Below, piece by piece: positions 35,332-46,403 of a stretch of DNA of 64,000 nucleotides. Position 1 is the first letter of the stretch. Each line of letters begins with the position of its first letter. The stretch spans positions 57,492,397 to 57,556,396 of the forward strand of contig NC_037088.1 in assembly GCF_002994745.2 (NCBI RefSeq), written 5' to 3'. The DNA comes from Rosa chinensis. Lineage: Eukaryota > Streptophyta > Magnoliopsida > Rosales > Rosaceae. The notes under the pieces were generated by a model. That model was not told the origin of the DNA and did not search any database. It saw only the letters and a list, made by a program, of their open reading frames with translations. Made by a program: the position numbers and the translations under genes.

Positions 35332-38300
35332 CTATTGAGGCCTGGGTTTTCTGCGAGCAAGTGACTTGAACCTTCTAGCTTTGAATTGGGGCTGAGATGA
35401 GCTTTCTGTAGCTGTAGTAACTTGTGATTGTTGGGTAGCTACATGATCATCTTCAGGGCCTTCTTCATTTTCTGCTTGGTGCTGCATTGGGTTAGGAGCT
35501 AGGGGCTGCACAAGATCAGCAATTTGGGGTTGCACTAGGTGAGGAGATTGTGGCTGGATAGGCTCAGTAGCTTGGGGCTGCACATTCTCAACACCTTGGG
35601 GCTCCATAGGGTCAGCAGCTTGGGGCTGCACATTTTGTTGAGCTTGGGCCTGCACATAAGCATAACAACAAAGTGAACCAACAAAGTGAATCACAACACA
35701 TATAATTTGCACACAAATTGGTGACAACACATCGAACAACAGAATCACAACACTTCCAACAATGACAATTACACATAAAAATCTGGTTACCTCATTTATT
35801 TTCTTGCAGGTTCTCTTGTTGTGACCTTTTTGCTTACAAATCCCACAGGTAACCTGGCTGTAATACACCTTAGGCAGCTTTGTTAATCCAGGAGGTGGGG
35901 CTACTTCACCTACAAGAAATTCAAGTGATTTGTGCAAGTTAGAAACCAAAATTGAACTAACTGCATAAACATAAACCCATTTTGAAAAGACCTTACCCGG
36001 TTCCTTAGTCCTAGCTGTTTTAGGCCTTCCTGGCTGCTTCCTATACAGAGGTGGTGCAATTGGCCTATTAATCTTCTCCCACTCAGTCACTCCAGTTATT
36101 GGATGCATGACAGGCTCATATGCCTTCATGTACATGTCCTTGCTGTAGTATGGATCCACAAAATCATCAGGTGTCATGCCTTTTGAATAGATTCCAGCTA
36201 TTCCATGCTCGCAAGGCAAGCCAGATACATCCCATCTTTGACAAGTACAACTTCTAAGATCCAATGCAACTGACTGTTGTGCAACTACTCCACTTTTACA
36301 CCCCACCCCTCTTCCTTGAACCTCATACCTCCAAAGACTTGAAGGAACAGGTCTATATTCATGGCTGGACTCTGCATTCTTTTTCAGCTGCTTCTCCACT
36401 CTTGGTCCAACTTTGCACTTCCAATTAGGGCCAGAATTCCTTCTGTTTGCTAATCTGACCATGGTTGCTAATCTAATTTCTTCCAAACATGCAAGTATAG
36501 GTTTCTTCCTTGCTGGCAGCACACTCTTGTTAAAGCTTTCACTGTGGTTATTTAAAAGAAAATCACACTTGAATTTATGGTCAAAGTGTGACTTTGACCA
36601 ATGTTTGGCTGGCCTATCCAAGCACCATTGCCATCCAGTAAGTGAGCTTTTCTTCAAATCTTCCATTGCCTCGTTAAATGTATTCATGGTACAGCTTCTG
36701 GCCACTACCCATAATTTCTGTTTCAACTCCAAACCTACAACCAATAGTATTCACATAAAAAACCTATGTTCGAACAAATGTTCATGCAACTAAACATAAG
36801 AAGAAGAGAATGCAAATCAACAATGTACCTGTGTGTCCATCATTCTTGAAGTTGTTATGCAGATGCCTTACACAATGCCTATGTGCAGCATCCGGAAACA
36901 ACTCTTTAATGGCCTGCTCAAGGCCTTTTTGCTTGTCACTCATAAAGGTATAATGCCTTGAGTGATGGATGTCAAGATCTGCCTTCAAGAACTCCAAGAA
37001 CCATGTCCAACTCTCCCTAGTTTCTGCCTAAACAATTGCCCATGCTATTGGATATATTCCATTATTTCCATCTATTCCAACTGCAGAGAGGAGCTGACCT
37101 TTGTGCACAGTCTTTAAGTGGCAGTCATCCAACCCAATGTATGGTCTACATCCCTCTCTCCAACCCTTTTTCAAAGCAGCAATACAAATGTAAATCCTCT
37201 TGAATCTGACTATCTCCCCATCAAGTTCAGTTTGTATCCAAACTGAAGTTCCAGGATTCGTCTTCTTGAGCTCACGTGCATATGATTCCACCAAATTGTA
37301 CTGGTCCTCATAGCTGCCTTGAGCTAGCTTCTTGGCTCTCATCTTGGCTCGATAACACATTTGATATCCAACTGACATGCCAAAGTCTTTGTTAATTGCA
37401 TTCTGCATGCCTTCCCTTGTCCAATTTGGATCACTCATAAAAAACTCTTGATATTCTTCTGCAATGAAGGGAGCATGCATATGGTAGACCTTCCCAACAA
37501 GTGAACTACAAGTGTGTTCAAGCCGCAAACTTTTGATGAATAAGGTGGGGTTGTCTAGATCAGTGTTTGATGCATAAATCATCCATCGACAGTTAGGAGA
37601 TGTCCTGCAGACAGCACACACCTAAGCAAAACACATGATAAAGTTAGAAACACATAATCCTAACACAAGTTAACCAAAATGGATAAACAAGACAACTAGT
37701 AGCAGAAGCTCACCTTGTGCCTTGTGTTTGGTTTAAATCTAAGCTCCTTCTTTGTTATAACAGAATGCTTCCTAATAGCATTCTTGAACACCTTAGAGTT
37801 TGCAAACTCCATCCCCAACTCAAATGTAGGGTTCTTCATATCATCCTTTGCATTAAACTGCCTCCACTGGCTGAACCTTTTCCTACACTTGACAGGAAAC
37901 CTGGCTCTGTCTTGACCATCCTCATCTGATGAATACTAATTAATCTTCATCTTCTCCCTCTGAACCAAATCCATCATCCTCTGATATGTTTCCCTCATAC
38001 CCCATCTCATCCCACTCATTAACCCGGTTACCATCCACATTTTGTTCAAACTGGATGTCATCATCCTCGTCATGGAGATCATTATTAGAATCAATAATTC
38101 CCTCAAAGTTTGAGTCCTCTGAATCTGTTGAACTTTCAGAGGAACCGTGTACTTCATCTGGGTGCTCAGAACCCTCAACTTGTTCTTCTACTTGTCTTGA
38201 AGATTCCCCTCCAAATCTAGTGGCATACCTCTTCTGGACTTGATTCCTTGGTCTTCCCTTCTTTTTCTTTGCTGCTGGGATGTCTTCTTCCACTCTCTGT

Positions 38301-38964
38301 TTTCCTTTGCCTTTGTCAACTGCTCTTTTCTTCCCTCTTTGCGTTTCAGTTTGGGTCACACCAGAAGCACTTGGAAGCCCACCATCATCATTACCATGTA
38401 CTGGCCCATTATCATTCTCTGTAGGTAATGGCCCATTACCAACTTCTGGCTCATCATCATCATCCACCTCTACAACTGCCACAACTTCAGGAATAAACTC
38501 ATCAATCAAATCTTCATCCTCATCCTCTTTCTCTGAAGTCACATTGGGCCCTTCTTCAATGTCATCAATCCACCAACCCATGAAACGTGTGTGGTCAATA
38601 TCGTCATCAAACTTATTCAGCTCATCCTCCCTAAACACTCTCCTCTCACCTAAGCAAACAATGTACATGTCAATGGTCATTGTTCTTGGGGAGACAAAGG
38701 TGCACATGTCGATTGCATCTTTGTCATCACTAATTGGCAGAAATCCACTCCCTTCCTCACTACCAGGAATCCTAAACCACATCTGTAATGGAGGGTTTTG
38801 ATACCCTAGATCATAAGCCCAATAGTGTAGCCTTGTCAAAGACACTTTATCAGGGTCTACTCCATCAACATACACTACCTCTCCCCCTCTATAAACCCTA
38901 TTTAAACCTCTCTCACTGTGAAACCTTCCTCCATGGTGTATCTTCACAGTGAACACATCAGTAC
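35332..38964 (-). pseudogene. MuDR-type MULE transposase with PB1-like N-terminus
   Basis: Exon-like blocks in order are 38964-37714, 37621-36829, 36734-35997, 35909-35791 and 35649-35332, with good GT..AG borders. The N-terminal region has a PB1-like fold (FTVKIHHGGRF) and an acidic, KKKKGRPR-containing spacer. Next come the MuDR DNA-binding region (ELGMEFANSKVFKNAIRKHS), the MULE catalytic core (GLDDCHLK, FMSDKQKGLEQAI, HRHCVRHLHNNF), a SWIM zinc finger (CTCQRWDVSGLPCEHG), a CCHC knuckle (CGICKQKGHNKRTCKK) and a Gln/Pro-rich tail. Lesions: stop and frame change at about 37930-37942, and TAG at 37028-37030 replacing a sense codon in the AIVxAETRESW stretch of the core. The true first exon, above 38964, was not found. 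The stop codon at the end lies in the 5-bp duplication of the Gypsy-like element. Confidence 0.88.
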
Positions 38965-40450
38965 CTGAAAATGAAATTTCAAAACATCATGATCTAAACC
39001 ATTGAGTGCAAATCAAATTCCACAATTTTAAACCCTAAATCCACCAACTCATTACATCACATTTTCTTGTACAAGTTTATTACTCAGATTTATTCCATAA
39101 ATAGCACACATCAATTAAGGACAAACAATGAACTCATATTTATGATCTTCACCAACCCAGCATCAACAACCTGACCCTCTTCATTTAAGTCCAAAACCTC
39201 TAAAGTTGTTGTTTAGCTGCTCTCAAATTAAATTCACAACCAACCAAACCACAAACCCTATGCCTAAAGCATTTAACCTTAGCAACCACTTCAAGCCCGA
39301 CATCAAACAGACAAGAAAATAAACAATGCAGATGGAGACAAAAATGCCCTAAACCTTAAACCAAACTGTAGACAAAACCATCGATAGGGTTAAACAAAGC
39401 CATTCTACCCGAATCGAGTAAAAGGTGGAAACTTTACACTGGGGACCATTTGATTTTACCTGCATAAACTGGTGGCTCCCCTTTGACTCTAAAATACCTT
39501 CAGTTCTCCCTCTCCATAGTACCGAATCAGGAGAATCAAATCTCCTTTTCTCTATTGTTTCAGTGTATAGGGAATCAAATCTCTGTTGTGTTCAGTCAAA
39601 TAGTGAAAGGTTGAAAGAGGGAAGACTACAGATTCGTTATGTGTGAGAGTGAGAGAGAGAGAGAGTCTGAAAGTGAAAGTGAAAGTGAAACTGATTCAAA
39701 ATTAGGGATTACGGCTAGGGTTAGAGCGAATGGATGAAGGGACCATAATACCCTTGCAAATTTGCCACGTGGATGACGCCGTAACGGCCAACAGTGTTTT
39801 AGGTACTAATATTGGGTCGGGGTCCGAACTTCAGGTACCAAAGTGATATATTTTTTTTGTCAGGTACTAAAGTTACTAATGGGCCAAAGGTCGGGTACTG
39901 TTTGCATTTTTTTCCCATATATATAAATCCCAGATGGGAAAAATGGGACCTTGCTAGTGGGTTTATAAGGGTTTGGGCCACTTCATCCATTGCCAATTGG
40001 TTTTGGATGTTAATCCCATATTACTTTATCAGAATGGACAATGAAAATACTGGGTTTTCTAGAAGGGTTTTTGTTTTTCCATTATTCAATTACCTCTTTG
40101 ATTTGGAGATTAAAAACCAAAAACAAAAATAATTTTTGCCTTGTGCCGTGAATACGTGATGAAGGATGAACGGGTTGTTGATGCCCTGCGTTATTTCTTC
40201 TTTCCTGCTTTAGATCGAGAAAGGATGAACAAGAAGGAGAGAGACTGCACTGTAGAGAAAGGGTGCGTCTCATTGTTCCACACTCCTAGCGTACTTTTAA
40301 TATAAAAGAAATTATAAAAGAGTGAAAATAGAGTGGAAAAGCAATATGAGCCTTCATATGTGACTTTATACATGTGTCCTCATCTACTTCAAAGCTCAGG
40401 AAGGTCAGCTAAAATAAGAGCTCAAGAGAGGATCCTCTCCCTATTTTGTT

Positions 40451-41205
40451 ACCAGTTGCTCCCAACAACAAAAAAATGCTTCTATTCATACCTCCATATT
40501 TAGTATGTAGACCTACATATGTTTTTTATGTTTCTGAAATCCTATTTTACCCTTTGAAAAATCTGGGAATGAAAAAAAAACAGAGAGAGTTATTCAAAAA
40601 TAAAAAAATAAAAATAAAAACAGTGAGAGATGATGAGAGCCTACCATGGCTATTTAACGCTCACCACCTCCATCGATCTCTCCCCTCCGCAAATCTTCTA
40701 GTCATCTCAACATCAACCAGATTACATCTCACATTGATATGGGTGTTCTCTGTATTCATGTCTTTAATTAATAGGGAATATTAATGGATTTGTTTTGATT
40801 TTTTATGGTGAATTAAAACAAATCATGAATTTAATTGAAGGACCTGCAAGCATATAATACTAAGATTGAATGAATGATGAACAGTTGTGATGCTTTTAGT
40901 TATGACCTTGATTACACCCAACGATATATGATTTTAGAACTATTTACAAGATATGTAATGTAGAGAAGAGTCAAATACTCTCCAAGCCTCTGTTTTTAAC
41001 AACGATGACGTATAGAGACACTATGGTTTCTTGGGTGTTGCATCATGTTGCACCATTGGAAGTGGTGGGGTGTCTCACCAGTGCTGAGGAACGAAGTTTG
41101 GATATGGAGAGAGGTGGCTACTGGCTAGGGGTGGAGTTAGAAAAAGAAAGGGGTAGAAGGGGAAAAAAAAGAGGTAAATTTGAAACTTTACTGTGCAAAA
41201 TAAAA
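40451..41205. other. Spacer between MBD-locus units
   Basis: The first 40 bp match about 50570-50605 and the last 20 bp match about 50610-50625. The 700 bp between has no counterpart there and encodes nothing recognised. It may be an insertion here or a deletion in the other unit. Confidence 0.45.
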
Positions 41206-41539
41206 CAATAAATAATGGATTAATATTTTTTATGGCCTCACAATATTTTCTTATGTTATATTCTTGAATTGGTGAATGCATGTGAATCATTTTGCTTAGG
41301 TTCATGTCCGAATTTGAAAATTTGTTGCTTATTTAATTCTATCAGTTGTAGAAGAAACTTGAACTTTTAAAAATATGATAAAAGAGTTGCACATGACTGA
41401 ACTGCAAACCAAGTTTTGTTAATCCTCATATCCAATTTTCATTATTGCTTATATATATGCATCACAAATTGCTTATTGTACGTTAAAAGATTATATGGAA
41501 ACATTTTCTTACACAACTCAAAATTCATGAAGTTATCAA

Positions 41540-42722
41540 TCAAGCTGGATACACCTGAAGTGTATGGTCCTCAGCTCTAGCTGGCTCCTCAACATTCTGA
41601 ACCCTAGATGCTTGCTTAGCTTTCTTGACTTCCTTTTTTGTGGTATACTGATGCCCCAACGGATCATAGTAATACTGCAATATAAGCATCACCAGTTTTA
41701 TTAGTTTCATCTTCCAAAATTTACCTAATGGAGTTTCAGTGGATAGTACTTTTCATTCTTAGATTTTCCAAAATCCCACGGAAATTTATAGATAGAATAA
41801 TAAAGATATCCCTCTTAGACTAGACTATTATACAACATAACTTTTACTCAGTGCGTTCAAATATCAATTTACCCGCGCAAAGCGGATAATAAATTTCTTT
41901 ATAATTAAAACAATCACTTTGAAAGTTCGGTATTACCATAAATAAAACCGCCTTTTTATTTTGCAAGTGCACTGACATTATTAATAGAAAATAAAAATTT
42001 ATCCTTTAAATTTTGAGACAACTTCAATCAAATTAATAAGACAGTCATGGTGAAAAAGAATTAACAAAAAAGATATTCTGATTGTTGGTTCTCTTGTTCT
42101 CTCACAACAAATTCTCTTTACCTGCAGGTTGAACTATGTTTGCTGCTCAGCCAGCCCCACCTCAAATCTAAGGAAAAGATTTGTTCTACAAGATACTTTT
42201 CGTTTTTCTTAGATCTAATAGCAAATCCAACTCCTTATGTACAATCTTTATCAATTCAATAACACCATGCACAAAATCTTCATTATATATTCACCAACAA
42301 TCAAGTCGACCTAATGTCACACTCTTTGATAAAAATGAGAAATAAAAATCACTAAACTCAGATCTGTGATTACATATATGCCTGAACCTAGCAAAAACAA
42401 ATCCTTATTATATAAGAAAATTAAGGACCTTTCAATAAGAGAAAAACAAAGGAAACCAAACAAAAAAAAAGACCAGAAAATCAAGATGATAAGGAAATTT
42501 ACGCACCATATATTTCCTCCCACGGTGCATGACTCTCTTCTCGGCGAGCCAGCCTTCCGGTAGCAATGAGGCATATTCTGGCGACTCTGGGCCATAAAAA
42601 TCACATGTAATGCCTCGCTTCTTCACCTTCCCTTGGTTAGGGCGCGCTCTGATAATCTCCCATGTGACTAGGGATTCTGGTTGAGTTAAATGATGGTTTA
42701 CTAAGGACTTTCCCCTCTCCAT
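41540..42722 (-). CDS. Small MBD-like protein, intact copy
   Basis: Two exons, 42722-42507 and 41674-41540, joined across an 832-bp phase-0 intron (donor GTGCGT), encode 116 residues. The core runs across the junction: SLLPEGWLAEKRVMHRGRKY, then YYYDPLGHQYTTKKEVKKAK. The order LPxGW..E.R....G....YYxDP.G....K.EV resembles the plant methyl-CpG-binding domain, which contacts methylated DNA through a short beta-sheet and one helix. The preceding half (WEIIRARPNQGKVKKRGI) is basic and not assigned. There is no signal peptide or membrane segment. Two broken first exons and one broken second exon of the same gene lie in the window; this is the only open copy. Methyl-DNA binding is inference from a short motif, and the protein could instead be an unrelated small DNA-binding fold. 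Confidence 0.6.
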
Positions 42723-42797
42723 GTTGATGATCAGCTGAAGGAGAGAACACAAGAAGCAAGCATATATGTAGAGGGTTTCTGAGGTTATATTAATTTT

Positions 42798-42825
42798 TAC
42801 ATATATATATATATATATATATATA
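42798..42825. repeat. (TA)n microsatellite
   Basis: An uninterrupted run of alternating T and A, followed by (TG)n at about 42835-42849, in the upstream flank of the intact MBD-like gene. The paralogous flank at 21590 lacks this expansion. Confidence 0.9.
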
Positions 42826-45800
42826 GAAATTATATGTGTGTGTGTGTGACACTGGCATACCTAGCCTTGTAAAAGTGGACATTTTTGTACACATTTTCCC
42901 TTTACTTTACTCTAATGGAAGGGAGTATGAACACAGGTGTACGTGTGTGTGTGTGTAAGCATAAATCAGTGTTTAACAAATTAAAGGGTTCCAACACGTA
43001 CATATAGGGGTTATGATTCCAATGCATTTGAGCTCCTGATTAGCTACTACCCGAATTTCAATTCTCCGAAGTTAGGGTTAGTATTAAACAAAATGTTTGA
43101 TAACACATGAGGATTATAACTCGATCCTAACTAGATTTTGACTCTAGTCTTGAGCATTTCTTGAATTAGAAAAACTAAGATTTTTGCATGTAGTGTGGCA
43201 AGTTCTTTAGCATTTAGATTTCTATTATATCTCGGAGTAGTCAATTTCGATATATTTTAATTATTTGAGATCAAAAGCACATAAATTAATCTATAAATGC
43301 TCACTATTCATATTAAATAATTCAAAATAATGCTATAAAATTAGTAGTAATTAGACATGTATAATTAACTAATATTTAATTTGATATTCCGGCTTAATAA
43401 CTCGAGTCAATAAATTATATGCTTTAATATTGTATTACAATGTTAACAGCCTCTAGCCCTCTATAAAGATCATGTACACGTATTCTCAAACCTTTTTTTT
43501 TTTAATCAAATTTGACGACCCTTTATTGAAATGAGAAATGTTCAAACATTACAAAGCTCTGCTGTAATAGCAGAGTGAAGAAAAGCGGGAGTAGAAAAAT
43601 AAAAAGAATCCTGCCTAAGAGTGCAGGCGTGTGCTACTAACGTATGCCCAACCAGATTGCCTTTCCTGCTAACATAGGACACACTGATGCCCATCAACGT
43701 TTCCAACAAGTTGCCCACACCATCATAGATTCTTCCCAAAACTGATGTATTTGAAGAAATGTGTTGTGTGAGTTGCCGCTTCACTTCCGACGCATCAGTC
43801 TCCAAAACAGCCAGTATTAGAGCATGATCAGCTACAAACTCCACAGCTCTCTTACAAGCAAGAATTTCTGCATGTTCCGGTGATATAAGACCACTAAGAG
43901 GACATGCCCCCCCAGCCAACATATGACCCAATTCATTACAAACCTCAAAACCAAGGCCCCCCTTCCTGGTAATGTGGTTAAACGATCCATCTACATTGAT
44001 CTTCAAAAAACCAGCTGCAGGTGCACACCACCGAACTACTCGAGCTCTGCTAGTATGGGAATGAGTTTGTTTCAGATTATGAAACCTGAACTCCTGAAGT
44101 CTTGATGCAAGATGGATACTAACATCACAAGCGGCAGTGTTTTTTTGGTTCCACACTCTCTCATTACGCTCCTTCCAAACTCCCCATAAAAGAAACATAA
44201 GCTCCCCAAAATTACTTAAAGACAATTCCGTAGCACTGAAACTCATCCAAGCAAGTAAATCGCTCTGTACCACCTGTGGGTTATACCACACCTGCTTTAG
44301 AATGGCCCTGGATTGCACTAATTCCTTCGTAAAGGGACAGTCCCTGCACAGATGGATTGTCATCTCCCTGTGAGTCTCACACAGCACACAAAGCTCCGAG
44401 TCCAAAACTACTCTTTTTGAAGCTAGACTCCCTAGAGAAGGTAATATATCCAGGCAGACCCTCCAGATGTGGATCTTAGCCTTGTTTGGAATCGAAGCCT
44501 GCCACAATTTCTTCCAAAATGAAGCTCCCACCGGTAGTGTCAGAGGACTATAGCTCGAAGAATGGGCAAAAGCAGACCTATAAGCAGATTTAACTGAAAA
44601 TTGACCATCTATTGACAACTTCCAACTCAATCTGTCCACCACACGACGTCTGCTCAAAGGAATCATTGTGATCAACGTGGCTTCTTCCCTTGAAAATAAC
44701 CTGTCAATTAACCCAACATTCCAGCCCCCAGTACCCAACATCAAGTCACATACTTTGTGAACCTCCTCTACAGCCAGTCTTGATCCCGTAGGCTTCCCAG
44801 AAAGCAAAGCGGGAACCCAATTGTCCGAGAACACAGAAATACTAGAGCCATCCCCCACTTGCCAACAATAGTTACTTTGTAAAAATGTTTTAGTGGAAAC
44901 AATGCTCCTCCAGAAAATGATGGGGACTCATGAGGTAATGCATCCCAGAAGGTGCAAGTTGGGAAATATTTCGCCTTGTAGAGGCGAGCAACAATTGAAG
45001 AATGGTTGTTGAGCACTCGCCAAGCATGTTTTGCCAACATTGCTGTGTTAAAATTAGAAAGGCTACGGAAACCTAGTCCACCTTCCTCCTTCGGATTACA
45101 TAAAGCATCCCATTTCTTTCAATGAATTTTCCCTTTATCCAAAGTGCGGCCCCACCAAAACCGTGTGCACATCTGTTCCAGGTCCTCACAAAAGCCTTTG
45201 GTCAGTTCAAAGACACTCATGGCATATGTGGGTAGTGCCTGAGCCACCACTCTGATGAGGATATCCTTACCAGCACCGCTTAACAACTTCCCCTGCCAGC
45301 CAGCCAGTTTCTTGGCCAATCTGTCTTTTATATATTGAAACATTGAAGTTTTCTTGCGTCCCACGTATGTGGGTAACCCCAAATACTTTTCATGCAAAGC
45401 CACTACTTCAACGCCCAAAAAATCTGACACTTCCTCTTGCATCTTGGCAGTCACATTCTTACTAAAGACAACGGAGCTTTTACTAAAGTTAATAAGTTGC
45501 CCCGACGCTCTTCCATAGGTTTCAAAGACATCTTGTAGCTCATAACAAGCCTCCAATGAAGCCTGAGCATAGATTATACTATCATCCACAAACAATAAAT
45601 GGTTTACCAGAGGAGCCTCAGGACAAATTCTAATTCCTGGTAACAATCCTGCAGATTGTTTTTGTTTTAACAAAGCAGAGAAACCTTCATCTCCAATGAG
45701 AAATAGATAGAGGGACAAAGGATCCCCTTATCGGAGTCCTCTGCTTGTTGTAAGATAGCCCCTTGGTTTACCCACCAGAAAAGAGTATCTAACGGTACTG

Positions 45801-46403
45801 ACACATTGCATAATCATATGAATCCAGCATGGAGCAAAACCAAAGCGATGCATAACCTTTTCCAAAAAAACCCACTCCATTCTGTCGCAGGCTTTGCTCA
45901 TATCTAACTTCAAAGCCATGAACCCATCACTTTCATCCCTCTTGTTATGCACAAAATGAGCAATCTAGTTCGCAGCCAGAATGTTATCAGTGATCAATCT
46001 GCCTGGAACAAAAACACTCTGAAAAGGTGAAATGACAGAAGGTAGTACCGTAGTACTACCTTTAATCTATTCGCAATTACCTTGGAACAGATTTTGTAAA
46101 TAACATTACATAAAGCGATCGGTCTCAGATCAGACATATGTTCTGGATTGTTAATCTTGGGGATGAGACAAATATGAGTGAAATTGATTTGCTTAAGAAG
46201 CTAACTCGTCTGCAAAAAGCTTTGAACTGCCTCAAAGATATCACCCCCAATATGTTCCCAATAATGTTGAAAAAAGATATGAGGCATGCCATCTGGCCCT
46301 GGTAATGTAGTCAGGTACACTGAAAAAGTGCACAACGTACTTCATCCCGAGTATAGGGTGCACAAAGTTGACTATTCATCTCTGGAGTTACCACCGGGGT
46401 AAT

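Larger units (their letters stand above)
27950..39916 (-). mobile_element. MuDR-type MULE with decayed transposase
   Basis: The right end, reverse-complemented, begins GGGAAAAAAATGCAAACAG and contains repeated GGTACC/AGTACCT words over about 130 bp. A shorter, diverged counterpart starts near 27953 (TATATATCATTTCAGTACCT), its outer part apparently lost. A 9-bp ATATATATA follows the right end at 39917; its partner on the left is not found. Between lie a transposase pseudogene (35332-38964) and a later LTR element (28273-35330). Without that insertion the element is about 4.9 kb. Limits on the left are approximate. Confidence 0.65.
27583..40031 (+). mobile_element. TRIM retroelement interrupted by a MULE
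   Basis: Short direct repeats of 112 bp at 27583-27694 and 39920-40031 share CTAGTGGGTTTATAAGGGTT and end ATTACTTTATCA. The left one begins TGTTCTCATCCCACATGG. GAATG is duplicated at 27578-27582 and 40032-40036. Directly after the left LTR comes TGGTATCAGAGC (27695-27706), a primer-binding site complementary to initiator tRNA-Met. Short LTRs with PBS and no coding region define a TRIM. Its interior is occupied by a MULE (about 27950-39916) whose right end has disturbed the first bases of the right LTR. Confidence 0.82.
27065..40441. mobile_element. Outer TIR element with 9-bp TSD (Mutator-like), nested
   Basis: Terminal inverted repeats of about 67 bp (27065-27131 and 40375-40441) begin GG(A/G)AGAGGATCCTCTC and differ at only a few positions. 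A 9-bp duplication, TATTTTGTT, lies at 27056-27064 and 40442-40450. A 9-bp TSD with long TIRs fits Mutator-like elements. Its own arms (27132-27582 and 40037-40374) are non-coding; everything between arrived later as nested insertions. I therefore call it non-autonomous. Confidence 0.85.
41206..43477 (-). repeat. MBD-locus unit 2, left part
   Basis: The 3' flank (41206-41480) matches 50615-50830. The gene follows, then its upstream flank (42770-43477), which matches 21530-21970. The unit continues at 50113 after a LINE insertion. It is in the same orientation as the right arm at 21254 and the relic at 50934, making a tandem series. Confidence 0.75.

Noticed and set aside
38280..38801. 173-residue serine-rich frame on the plus strand
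   Set aside because: Antisense shadow of the acidic spacer of the MULE transposase.
27065..40441. A single large MULE whose own TIRs are GGRAGAGGATCC and whose transposase is at 35-39 kb
   Set aside because: The MULE right end with GGTACC repeats lies at 39916, inside TRIM LTRs that are themselves inside the outer TIRs, so the transposase belongs to a separate inner element.
41005..41211. 68-residue frame on the plus strand
   Set aside because: No domain and no homologue; the sequence lies in spacer DNA between MBD-locus units.
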